A DNA stretch of 46,245 nt from positions 1 through 46,245 of the forward strand of contig DKWE01000113.1 of NCBI GenBank assembly GCA_002491565.1, given 5' to 3'. The translations under genes and the position numbers were made by a program. This DNA is from Lachnospiraceae bacterium UBA7160 (lineage in GTDB: Bacteria; Bacillota; Clostridia; Lachnospirales; Lachnospiraceae). The notes under the pieces were generated by a model, which was not told the DNA's origin, did no database searches, and saw only the letters and a list, made by a program, of their open reading frames with translations. Shown here piece by piece: positions 9,855-17,632 of this stretch. Numbering within the stretch: the first letter of the stretch is position 1; each line of letters starts with the position of its first letter.

Positions 9855-9892
9855 CAACAACCCCATAGCTCCTCGGATAAGAAGCCATGGGG
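9855..9892 (-). terminator. Strong terminator of the kinase cluster
   Basis: On the minus strand CCCCATGGCTTCT pairs with AGGAGCTATGGGG (13 base pairs with two G-U pairs) and is followed by TTGTTGTTGTTT. It lies immediately after the stop of the TcaA-like gene and ends the four-gene transcription unit. Confidence 0.85.
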
Positions 9893-9899
9893 TATCTGC

Positions 9900-11033
9900 T
9901 TATTTCGGGATGACCTGCATATCGATTGCAGTGATATGCCATGCATTCTCATAGTATGACATCGTCAACTTCGCCTTCGTATCTCCGGACTTCTCCTTGG
10001 TCTCTGTCTTCTGTACTGGTGTTCCGTCCTCCTGCAGCTCATCGGTATCTGCCGTAACTGCCTGACGAACCAGATAGTGATAAGAGAGCGTCATATCCAT
10101 CGTAATAGCTCCGTCAGCCTCGCCGTACGTCACATCACCGTACTCTGCTGCAAAACCGGAAATCGCCGCACTGTCAAACTCAGAATTCTCCGCATGGAAT
10201 ACCTTTTGCTGCTTCTTAATCAATTCATCCGCAGCCTTCTGGCAGGCACTCATCAGCTCGTCCGGATCCTCCGTCTTCTTCTTCGCAGCAGAAGCATAGA
10301 CCGCCCGAAGCAGTTTCACGCCCATCTCCAGGCATTCACTCTTCGCGGAATCCTTCAGAACCATTTTCCCTACGTAATCTGCACTTCCATCCGTCGCATC
10401 CAGGGCATCGGTAAGCTCCTGCAGCACTGCATGCCGGATAACCAGACTGCTTTTTCCCGGAATCAGCACCGGTATCTGATAGCTGTCCGCCGAAGGCTCT
10501 GCACCGTCCTTCTGAAGCCAGGATGCATCCAGTTTTTCTGCATTCAGGTAAACCTTCGAGCCAACCGGTACCTTCAACACAAAATCTTTTACCATGCAGT
10601 GGTCAGAGAGCACCTTCCAGCGGTCGAAAACACCATACACCAGATCTGACTGCTTTTTTACTATAAAAGTCTCTTCAAGATCAACTTTTCCTGCTGCATC
10701 CAGAAACTGCACCTGATAATCTACATATTCGTTTCCATTGTTGTCACGCCGTTTCTGAAGCTCCTCCGTCTTCGTGGAGGAAGCAAGGCTGTACCGCTTC
10801 TCATCCAGCGCGCTCTGATACTCTGTTTTTGAGATCTTCTGCGACTCGGACTGATCCACGTACGAAAATGCCTTCTCCGCATCGTTATCCACCAAAAGGG
10901 ACAGATAGCGATTCATCGCATACTCTGCTGTACTCTGGCGATATGCCTGATAGCACGCTGCGCCTCCGCCGGAAACACAGATTACAACTGCCAGGATCAG
11001 CACCTTAATCAAAATTCTTCTGAATACCTTCAT
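9900..11033 (-). CDS. Membrane-anchored extracytoplasmic protein, TcaA-like
   Basis: About 377 residues: a short basic N-terminus, one transmembrane helix (about 5-27, rich in L, I and V) and a long extracytoplasmic part. Residues about 35-100 (YLSLLVDNDAEKAFSYVD) resemble the NTF2-like/MecA_N domains of envelope proteins. The section around VPVGSKVYLNAEKLDASW resembles the PEGA/TcaA-like beta domains. The last about 120 residues again look like an NTF2-like domain. Of two adjacent ATGs, the second (11033) is 7 bases from GGGAGG and is preferred; the first (11039) would be 1 base away. It is the last gene of the kinase cluster, 29 bases after the YARHG gene. No enzyme motif is visible. The family assignment is by pattern only. 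Confidence 0.6.
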   Translation of the reverse strand: MKVFRRILIKVLILAVVICVSGGGAACYQAYRQSTAEYAMNRYLSLLVDNDAEKAFSYVDQSESQKISKTEYQSALDEKRYSLASSTKTEELQKRRDNNGNEYVDYQVQFLDAAGKVDLEETFIVKKQSDLVYGVFDRWKVLSDHCMVKDFVLKVPVGSKVYLNAEKLDASWLQKDGAEPSADSYQIPVLIPGKSSLVIRHAVLQELTDALDATDGSADYVGKMVLKDSAKSECLEMGVKLLRAVYASAAKKKTEDPDELMSACQKAADELIKKQQKVFHAENSEFDSAAISGFAAEYGDVTYGEADGAITMDMTLSYHYLVRQAVTADTDELQEDGTPVQKTETKEKSGDTKAKLTMSYYENAWHITAIDMQVIPK

Positions 11034-11062
11034 GTTCATTCCTCCCTGATCGTCTCTTGAGT

Positions 11063-12088
11063 CTAATATCCTGCAAGTGCATCTTCATAATTCAGAATGA
11101 CCTTCAGGTTCGCCTCTTCATAATCATTCAGGTAATCAAACATGTTGGCATCAAACTCATCCGGGTCATAGGTCGGCACATACCAGGATCTCTGGCTGAA
11201 ATAGTCTGCAAGATCCTGCGACCGGAAAATGCGCCCGTGCAGTGCAAATATCTCATTCCGAATCAGACGGAGCTGTCCGGCATCATAATTATACAGCTCA
11301 CTCTCATCGATGTAACGGCTGCTGATACCCCAGAGCACAACTTCTGCCGGTGTCCAGGCTCCATACCCATCACTGTGCCCGCCATCATCGCTTCCGCCAC
11401 CGCCATTTCCGTCATCTCCGGTCCAATCGCCGCCATTTCCGTCATCTCCGGTCCAGTCGCCGCCATTTCCGTCATCTCCGGTCCAGTCGCCGCCAGAGCC
11501 GCCTCCATTCCCGTCATCTCCGTAAGAATAGTCCCCGTTACCTGGATCTACGATCTCAATCGGCTCTGTGTAATCACCCGAACCTCCTCCGGACGGATCT
11601 GTATAGTCGCCCGATCCCGTTCCGGACGGATCTGACCAGTCTCCGGAACCATCTGTTCCATCTCCAGAACCATCCGCTCCATTACCTGAACTATCCTCCG
11701 GCTGTGTTCCTTCCGGCACATTCGTTCCGTCTCCAGAAGAGACGGGATTCCCATTCTCATCCGTCTCGGCCGGAGTACCTGTCTCACTTTCTGATTCCCT
11801 CTCAGTCTCCTTCTTCGGCTTCTCAGTCTCAACGCCCTTTACGATCGCTCCGGAGGCCATCACCGTAAACGGATCGGTCTGAAAGGTACGAGATTCCTCC
11901 TTCTCTGCAGCCAGTGTCTTTTCAGAACCAGCTTCGGTATCGTACTCAGTTGAACCCTCAAGCAAGGGTACCGTCAGCGACACCTGATCAGACGTCAGCA
12001 GATCCGCTGTAAAAAAGGAGGCGCCTGCTGCGAGCACGCAGCCGACGACAAATCCACTGTTTCTTCGTAACATGTTTTTCCTCTTCAT
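11063..12088 (-). CDS. YARHG-domain secreted or membrane-anchored protein with acidic Gly/Asp repeats
   Basis: About 341 residues. There is an N-terminal hydrophobic segment (FVVGCVLAAGASFFTADLL), then about 200 residues of low-complexity Glu/Ser/Thr and Gly/Asp/Asn sequence, then a C-terminal YARHG domain (about 245-335) with the hallmark IRNEIFALHGRIF. YARHG domains are found extracellularly in many bacteria and their function is not known. The low-complexity part holds three identical GDWTGDDGNG units encoded by a 30-bp tandem repeat. A downstream ATG at 12073 has a better spaced AAGAGG and may be the true start. It lies 64 bases after the Ser/Glu-rich Ig protein gene and 29 bases before the TcaA-like gene. 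The linker suggests a spacer across the cell wall. Confidence 0.75.
   Translation of the reverse strand: MKRKNMLRRNSGFVVGCVLAAGASFFTADLLTSDQVSLTVPLLEGSTEYDTEAGSEKTLAAEKEESRTFQTDPFTVMASGAIVKGVETEKPKKETERESESETGTPAETDENGNPVSSGDGTNVPEGTQPEDSSGNGADGSGDGTDGSGDWSDPSGTGSGDYTDPSGGGSGDYTEPIEIVDPGNGDYSYGDDGNGGGSGGDWTGDDGNGGDWTGDDGNGGDWTGDDGNGGGGSDDGGHSDGYGAWTPAEVVLWGISSRYIDESELYNYDAGQLRLIRNEIFALHGRIFRSQDLADYFSQRSWYVPTYDPDEFDANMFDYLNDYEEANLKVILNYEDALAGY
11401..11490 (-). repeat. Three 30-bp tandem repeats inside the YARHG gene
   Basis: Three consecutive 30-base units (11401-11430, 11431-11460, 11461-11490) differ at one base. They encode identical ten-residue Gly/Asp/Trp units. A multiple-of-three period inside a secreted linker suggests copy-number variation without frameshift. 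Confidence 0.9.
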
Positions 12089-12152
12089 TCTTTATTCATC
12101 ACCCCTCTAAGGGGCATCATATCACAATTAGCTAAAAAAGTCCATGAAAACT

Positions 12153-14993
12153 CTATTTTTTCCTTTTTCTTACAGGAATTGCACATACTACGCCAGTAAC
12201 CGCAAACAGCAGCACGCCAAAGCACATGAGCAGCTTTCCTCTGCGTGCCCGCTCCGCTTCTGGTATAATATTTTTTCCTTCTTTCCGCTGCCCTTTCCCA
12301 CGAATTGCTCCCTGGCTGTTTTCCAAAGCTGCATCTCTCCCTGATTCCATTTGCTCCGAGTCTCCTGCCTCCGTTTTTTGCAAACTTCCCAGAAGAAAAC
12401 CATTCTTGTCTCCCTCTCCGTTCTCCGCAAGAGTTTTGATATACCGCACACTCATTCCCGCAGCATCCTTGCCTCCAGCTCCGCAAAGAAATGCTTCTTT
12501 TTGCGCCTCCAGTTCCTTCTTTTGCCGCTCCTTTTCCTGTGCGCTTGTACGTGTCCTCTCGTACGGAACCGGTGCCTTTTCCGTCTTTCCTACGTAGACC
12601 GGGATTTCCGGACTCCAATATTCATTGCCTGCAAGATCACATATATAAACTTCGATCGTCTGCCAATATTCTTGCGCTGATAGCTCCAGCTTCACCGGAT
12701 CTTCAAAGCCTGTCTTTCCATCCAGCTCCTTGACCAGATCACTGTTACAGTAAAGCTTCACAGTACACACACCCAGATTATCACGCGGTCGTATACAGGC
12801 AGTCACCATCTCCTCCTGGTATACGCCCTGCTCCTCGATTCCCGTGATCAGGCAGTCGGGCGCCGTCCAATCCAGTGCAAATGTGACCCGTTTGCCCTGG
12901 ATACCCGTATCGCTCTGATTATCCGCCTGGTCTTTCGAAGCGAGCAGCAGCTCATAAACCCCCTCCTTTTCAAAACACGCAGCAGATATCGTATACTGAT
13001 ACTGTTTCCACGAATCACTGCTTCCCTGCATTGCCACCTGGTAATCGCGGTCACGGACCAGCTGCCGGATCTCACCGTTTTCACGGCAGTAGATCGCCGA
13101 CTCACCTACGTAATCGATATTCGTCTCTAAGAATACGATTTCTGCTGGCTGGGTGAGATAGTACCGGTCAAGCAGCTGCTTTGTTGAGCTGGACAGATCA
13201 TAGACCGAACCAAACCGGTTCACTGAAAACTCCAGCTGCTTCTCCACCCTGTTTCCAGCCAGATCTTCCGCTGTAATCAGCAGACGATATGCGTCGTCGT
13301 ATCCTTGTTCCTTTGGAAAATCAAAGTATGTCACCGACACGCCATCCTCGTTCTCTTCCATCTCCTTCACCTGCGGACAGCGACCGGAATTCGCACCCTC
13401 AAGCACAATACACAGAGAACCGGCTCGATAATGAGCGTCCCTGCACGAAACCTGTATCTGTACATTGCCAGAATTCGCTGTCTGATTTTGAATTCCTTTC
13501 ACTGTGATTTCCGGCGGCGTGCAGTCGACCAGCAGCCGGTCACTGCTGAAAAACGCAAGATTGCCAACCTGATCTTCTGTCCTTATATAAATACGATAAG
13601 CGCCCTCCTCGCGGACGGAGATCTGTGTACTGTCCGCACAGTCTGTCCAGCTGGCATTTTCAGGCGTTTCTCCCTCCCCGCAGATACAATAGGCTGCTTT
13701 TTTTAATCCACTCTTTCCATCTGGTGCGACAGAGAAACGCACCTCGGCTGATTGTGCAGCATAAATGATGCCGTTTTCATTTTTTCCTGATACCATGATT
13801 TTCGCTTCCGGCGCTTCTCCGTCCACATAATACGGCTCCTGCTGCAGTTCCGATATCTGAACGACCTCTCCATTCTCCGCTGTCTTTTTAAGTTGAAAGG
13901 TAATTACCCCGTCCGTCTGCACATCTGTAACACTGCCGCCGCTGCCATAACCGGAGCTACCGCTTGTCTCCACGTAAACATCCGTCCCCTGACGAACCCA
14001 GAGTCGGTCCATTCCATCACGATACCACGCGTTTGCATCTCCATGGACCTCATATTGCTTTCCCCGCTCGATCGGTTCTGGTATTAAAACGGCCGGCGTC
14101 TCAGGTTCTGGTTCTGCGTGTGGTTCCGTAGCTGGTTCTGTGACCGGCTCCGTGACCATTTCCGTGGCTGGCTCCGTGACTAATTCTGTTGGGCACTCCG
14201 TGACTCGTTCTGTAACCATTTCTGCAGGGAGCCCCGTGACAGCTCCTGTGGCTGGTTCCGTAGCTGGTTCGGGCATTGGCTCCGGCACCAAGATCGTTTC
14301 TGTCTCAGGCTCTGGCTGGAAACCTGAAGCGAACTCTGTCTGCAAACTGGTCTCAGATTCTGATTCATATTCTGACTCCGGCTCAATCCTGGTCCCAGAT
14401 TCAAGCTCCGTTTCTATCTCCGTTTCAGACATGTTCTCTCTTTCTGTCTCAAACTCTGTCTTCGTCTCACTTTCACTTTCTGTCACGCGTTCCATCTCCG
14501 TCTCAGAATCACTCTCACTCTCTGTCACGGATTTTATCTCCGATTCGCTCTCACTTTCTGTCTCCGTCTCGGAATCGCTCTCACTCTCTATCACGGAGCC
14601 CATCTCCGATTCGCTCTCACTCTCTATCACGGAGCCCATCTCCGATTCGCTCTCGCTTTCTGTCTCCGACTCCGTCTCGGAATCACTCTCACTCTCTGTC
14701 ATGGAGCCCATCTCCGATTCGCTCTCATTTTCTGTCTCGGACTCGCTCTCGCTTTCCGTCTCTAAGTCTGTCCCTCTCCATAGGATCTGTCCAGGCTGCA
14801 GCTTCTGCCCCGCTGCCGATTCTGCTACCCGCGACTCGCTCGCATACACACGCCCCACTTCCCATGCATCCGCTCTGAGGCCTTGTTCTCCTTGCAGCCC
14901 GCCGCCTGTGAGCAGCAGACATGCTGCAATTCCCGCACAGCCGCCCGGAATCCACAGCCAGTTTTTTTCTGAATATTCATTCTTTTTCATCAT
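12153..14993 (-). CDS. Large surface protein: Ser/Glu-repeat stalk, Ig-like domains, N- and C-terminal membrane segments
   Basis: About 946 residues. An N-terminal signal or anchor (WIPGGCAGIAACLLLTGGG) is followed by about 200 residues of highly repetitive ESESETES sequence and a Pro/Glu/Thr-rich part (about 75-320). After that come several Ig-like beta domains (about 320-860) with recurring EDxxGN strands (RTEDQVGNL, TAEDLAGNR, ASKDQADNQ, ICDLAGNE). It ends with one hydrophobic helix and a KKRKK-type basic tail, without an LPXTG motif, so it is probably membrane-held at both ends. The start lies inside the kinase gene: its ATG is 17 bases before the kinase stop, after GGGGTGG, which suggests translational coupling. 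The repeat stalk may be a kinase substrate rich in Ser and Thr, but that is inference. No known adhesin family is recognised. Confidence 0.85.
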   Translation of the reverse strand: MMKKNEYSEKNWLWIPGGCAGIAACLLLTGGGLQGEQGLRADAWEVGRVYASESRVAESAAGQKLQPGQILWRGTDLETESESESETENESESEMGSMTESESDSETESETESESESEMGSVIESESESEMGSVIESESDSETETESESESEIKSVTESESDSETEMERVTESESETKTEFETERENMSETEIETELESGTRIEPESEYESESETSLQTEFASGFQPEPETETILVPEPMPEPATEPATGAVTGLPAEMVTERVTECPTELVTEPATEMVTEPVTEPATEPHAEPEPETPAVLIPEPIERGKQYEVHGDANAWYRDGMDRLWVRQGTDVYVETSGSSGYGSGGSVTDVQTDGVITFQLKKTAENGEVVQISELQQEPYYVDGEAPEAKIMVSGKNENGIIYAAQSAEVRFSVAPDGKSGLKKAAYCICGEGETPENASWTDCADSTQISVREEGAYRIYIRTEDQVGNLAFFSSDRLLVDCTPPEITVKGIQNQTANSGNVQIQVSCRDAHYRAGSLCIVLEGANSGRCPQVKEMEENEDGVSVTYFDFPKEQGYDDAYRLLITAEDLAGNRVEKQLEFSVNRFGSVYDLSSSTKQLLDRYYLTQPAEIVFLETNIDYVGESAIYCRENGEIRQLVRDRDYQVAMQGSSDSWKQYQYTISAACFEKEGVYELLLASKDQADNQSDTGIQGKRVTFALDWTAPDCLITGIEEQGVYQEEMVTACIRPRDNLGVCTVKLYCNSDLVKELDGKTGFEDPVKLELSAQEYWQTIEVYICDLAGNEYWSPEIPVYVGKTEKAPVPYERTRTSAQEKERQKKELEAQKEAFLCGAGGKDAAGMSVRYIKTLAENGEGDKNGFLLGSLQKTEAGDSEQMESGRDAALENSQGAIRGKGQRKEGKNIIPEAERARRGKLLMCFGVLLFAVTGVVCAIPVRKRKK
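14440..14770 (-). repeat. Degenerate tandem repeat encoding the Ser/Glu stalk
   Basis: Short repeats of 6, 18 and 36 bases, built on GA(G/A)(A/T)C(C/G/T), encode (S/T)E dipeptides. A 36-base unit is repeated identically at about 14582-14617 and 14618-14653, so the array has recently expanded or contracted. Confidence 0.8.
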
Positions 14994-16893
14994 GTTCCAC
15001 CCCGCCCTTCTCATTTGCAAACGCACGCGCCACTGCATCTCTTGCTGCTTCTGCCCGACCGGAAAGTTTCATCTTTGCTTCCTCATGGAGCCCCGCCTGT
15101 TCAGAAAACGCAATGATATCATTCAGCACGCATTCTATTTCTTCCTCCACCTCGCCATTTCGCTTCAATTCTCCGGCCTGCATGATCAGACAAGCTGTCA
15201 GCTCGCCTGCTGCCTGTGCCCGCACTCGCGCCGCCTCCTGCTGAAAACCATCCGACCACCACAAAAGCTTCAGATCCTTCCACAGTCTCCAATACACTCC
15301 TGGTTCGTCATCTCCCGCAACAACCCGACCGATTGTTCCGTAATACTGTGCAATCTTACTATGAAGCCGCGCAGATTCCGCCCAGTCCGGCTCTTTTGGC
15401 GCATCCGTTTCTTCCACCCCGCCTGATTCTTCCTGCACTGTCGCCTCTTCCCCGCATTGTTTTCTTTGAATGCCCGCTTCTCCTTCCTCCTCTGACTTTC
15501 CCTGCACTTCCGGTTTTCCTGAACTACCTGCCCCTCCTTGCTGCTTCGCCTTCCCCGGCTCTCCCCATTTCATCTCTGTCTCTTTTTCGTTCGTTCCAAG
15601 CGCTGCCACTGCTTTTTCAAACCACCGCGCCGCGGCCGGTCTGCCGCCATCCTCCTCATAGCAATACCAGTATGCGATACCAATTTCATATGCGAGATGT
15701 CCGTAAGCCTCCTGCTTCCTGGCAAGCCGTTCCTCTGCCGTCTGGCTGCCGCCAGGCGTCACATAGGACAGCATATTCCACAGCGTCTCCTCTTCTCCTG
15801 CGCCAAAATGCCCGTCCTCCAGGATCTGATCCAACATCTGAACATATGCCCGGATGTCGTCCGGACACAGCTGCACTGCCTGCAGATACCGTTTTCCCGC
15901 CTGTGCAGAGCCAAGACCTGCCGCTTCCTGGAGCAGTGTTTCATATGCCGTTTCCTTCTTCTCTGTCTGCGCTGTATGCTCTGCTGTCAGCGCATGCCCC
16001 GCAAAAAGCGACAGCACAACCAACAGTGCACAGGCTTCTCCCGTCCGGAACCGCCATCTCCTCCTGCGATAACGCTTCCAAACTTGTTCCACAGCACGGC
16101 TCAGTGCACCTGCATCCGGATATCGCTTGTCCATCTCTGCCGCCAGCGTATGACAAAGCAGCCTGCGTACCAGACGATAAGAAACCCCGGAGATCTTCAC
16201 CTGCGGCATCCTGCCGGCTCCAAGCCAGCCATGCAGGTGCGGAGGGCTTCGGTACTGCCGCTTTCGATCCGTCCGCTCTCCAAACAGCAGAAAATACATC
16301 ACCGCTCCAAATCCATACAAATCCGTGCGCCCATCCAGTGAATGCCCGCTCTCATACTGCTCCGGAGCCGCATAGCCAGGTGTCCCGCTACAGCGTGCCG
16401 GCTTCACATCCGGATCTGCGATCAGCGCAGCGCCAAAATCAATCAACACCAGGGTCCCGTCGCTTCTTACCATAAGATTGGATGGTTTGATATCCAGATG
16501 CAGAATCGGCCTGCTGCGATGGTGAAGGTAGCACAGCACATCCGACAGCTGCTGCAAAACAGAAAAAAACTGCTCCGCAGCCATTCCCTGTTCTGCAAGT
16601 TTCTTCAGGCTGACCCCGCGCACATACTCCAGAATCAGCCAGACGCAATCTGCCTCCTCCAGCACATCCAGGACTCTCGGCAAAGAGGAATGATGCAATT
16701 TTTTCATCATATTCAATTCATGCATCCGCTCCTCCCCCTTTTTTCCAAGAAGCTGCTTGGCAGCCCGAAGCTGATCTGTCGGGAGATGGCGTACCAGATA
16801 CACTTTCCCCTCTCCTCCACTGCCCAGTACCCGGAGAATACAGTAAAAATGTTCGAACATCCCTGCATATGGCAAATCCTCCTGTGCAGCCAT
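14977..16893 (-). CDS. Transmembrane eukaryotic-like Ser/Thr protein kinase
   Basis: About 638 residues. The kinase domain (about 15-275) has the glycine loop GSGGEGKV (24-31), the ATP lysine in RAAKQL (K46), the catalytic loop HLDIKPSN (D134), DFG (D152-G154) and GYAAPEQY. The catalytic loop is HLD rather than HRD, so it is a non-RD kinase that may not need activation-loop phosphorylation. A transmembrane helix (ACALLVVLSLFAGHALTAEH, about 295-314) follows. The extracytoplasmic part has helical, TPR-like repeats and a Glu/Gly/Lys-rich low-complexity section, but no PASTA domains. The start at 16893 has GGGGGAAGGAGT upstream. It is the first gene of the four-gene cluster and overlaps the next by 17 bases. 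It probably phosphorylates cytosolic targets in response to an envelope signal; the target is unknown. Confidence 0.9.
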   Translation of the reverse strand: MAAQEDLPYAGMFEHFYCILRVLGSGGEGKVYLVRHLPTDQLRAAKQLLGKKGEERMHELNMMKKLHHSSLPRVLDVLEEADCVWLILEYVRGVSLKKLAEQGMAAEQFFSVLQQLSDVLCYLHHRSRPILHLDIKPSNLMVRSDGTLVLIDFGAALIADPDVKPARCSGTPGYAAPEQYESGHSLDGRTDLYGFGAVMYFLLFGERTDRKRQYRSPPHLHGWLGAGRMPQVKISGVSYRLVRRLLCHTLAAEMDKRYPDAGALSRAVEQVWKRYRRRRWRFRTGEACALLVVLSLFAGHALTAEHTAQTEKKETAYETLLQEAAGLGSAQAGKRYLQAVQLCPDDIRAYVQMLDQILEDGHFGAGEEETLWNMLSYVTPGGSQTAEERLARKQEAYGHLAYEIGIAYWYCYEEDGGRPAAARWFEKAVAALGTNEKETEMKWGEPGKAKQQGGAGSSGKPEVQGKSEEEGEAGIQRKQCGEEATVQEESGGVEETDAPKEPDWAESARLHSKIAQYYGTIGRVVAGDDEPGVYWRLWKDLKLLWWSDGFQQEAARVRAQAAGELTACLIMQAGELKRNGEVEEEIECVLNDIIAFSEQAGLHEEAKMKLSGRAEAARDAVARAFANEKGGVEHDEKE

Positions 16894-17571
16894 ACTCCTT
16901 CCCCCTTTATGCTCTTTCTTCCTCTTAATCCAGATGAACTTGAACTTCAATTTTACCTTTTTACACAAAATCTTGTTGACAAATGTCTAAAGTATTAAAA
17001 TACAATAATGTTTCTTTTTGTCTATTGTCATTTTTATGTGCTATTTATATTATCTTATTTTGCTTTACATGTCAATACTTTTATAGTATTTTATCACATT
17101 TCATTTATATTGCTCCATGCATTCCCTGCGATAACCACAAACAGACAATCCAAAGCCTTCTGCTGCGCAACAGGATGGCGGATCCGCATCGCAGGCAAGT
17201 TCAACCAAAACACACTTCAGGAAATCGGACGACTGCTTGTACTGCAGCATTGCCTTGTTCTTGCCAAGAATCCACCCTATCTGCCTCATGAGAGAGCACT
17301 GTCCATGAAGCTTATCAGCCAGGGAGCGTCTCAGGTTCTCCAGGAGATTTCAGAAGGATTTCTGGAAGAGCTGAATGCGCCTGCCGCTTAACCAACGGAT
17401 AAACTGAGTTGCCAGGAAGTTTCCGTCTGTAAGAAGCACCGTAATTCCAGATGGGGGATACTTTTCCCCTTTGTCGCAAGGTGGCTGAGTGAGGCGATGT
17501 GTTGGCATCGTCAACCAAAACCAACGCAGTTCAATAGAAAACAAGGAAAGAAAGATGTACCATTTCGATAC
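16894..17571. other. Long intergenic region upstream of the kinase cluster
   Basis: The first about 230 bases are very AT-rich and should hold the kinase-cluster promoter. Minus-strand TAAAAT at about 16951-16956 is a possible -10, without a convincing -35. On the plus strand TTGACA (16976-16981) has weak -10 candidates 17-19 bases on. The right part holds a coding-like remnant, listed separately. Confidence 0.4.
17161..17391 (+). pseudogene. Coding-like remnant of unknown family
   Basis: One plus-strand frame reads as a convincing protein C-terminus (IRIAGKFNQNTLQEIGRL, then LISQGASQVLQEISEGFLEE) to a stop at 17391. Upstream the same frame becomes AT-rich, hydrophobic and non-coding in character, with no ribosome binding site at the coding-like part. 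It looks like the 3' part of a gene whose 5' half is gone. I do not recognise the family. Confidence 0.35.
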
Positions 17572-17612
17572 AAACCAGGGGAAGCTATCTGCATGACAGC
17601 TCCCCCTGGTTT
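17572..17612 (-). terminator. Hairpin after the GH85 gene
   Basis: AAACCAGGGG-AGCT pairs with AGCT-CCCCTGGTTT around a 10-base loop just downstream of the GH85 stop. The T-run after the stem is short on both strands, so termination is likely but not certain; it could act bidirectionally. Confidence 0.6.
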
Positions 17613-17632
17613 CTTAATCTGTAATATTCATC

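Noticed and set aside
14140..15426. Long plus-strand Ser-rich open frame opposite the Ser/Glu protein
   Set aside because: It is the antisense shadow of the repeat stalk; no start signals and no family features.
17350..17544. Minus-strand frame of about 64 residues upstream of the kinase cluster
   Set aside because: No ribosome binding site, odd composition, and it opposes the more protein-like plus-strand fragment.
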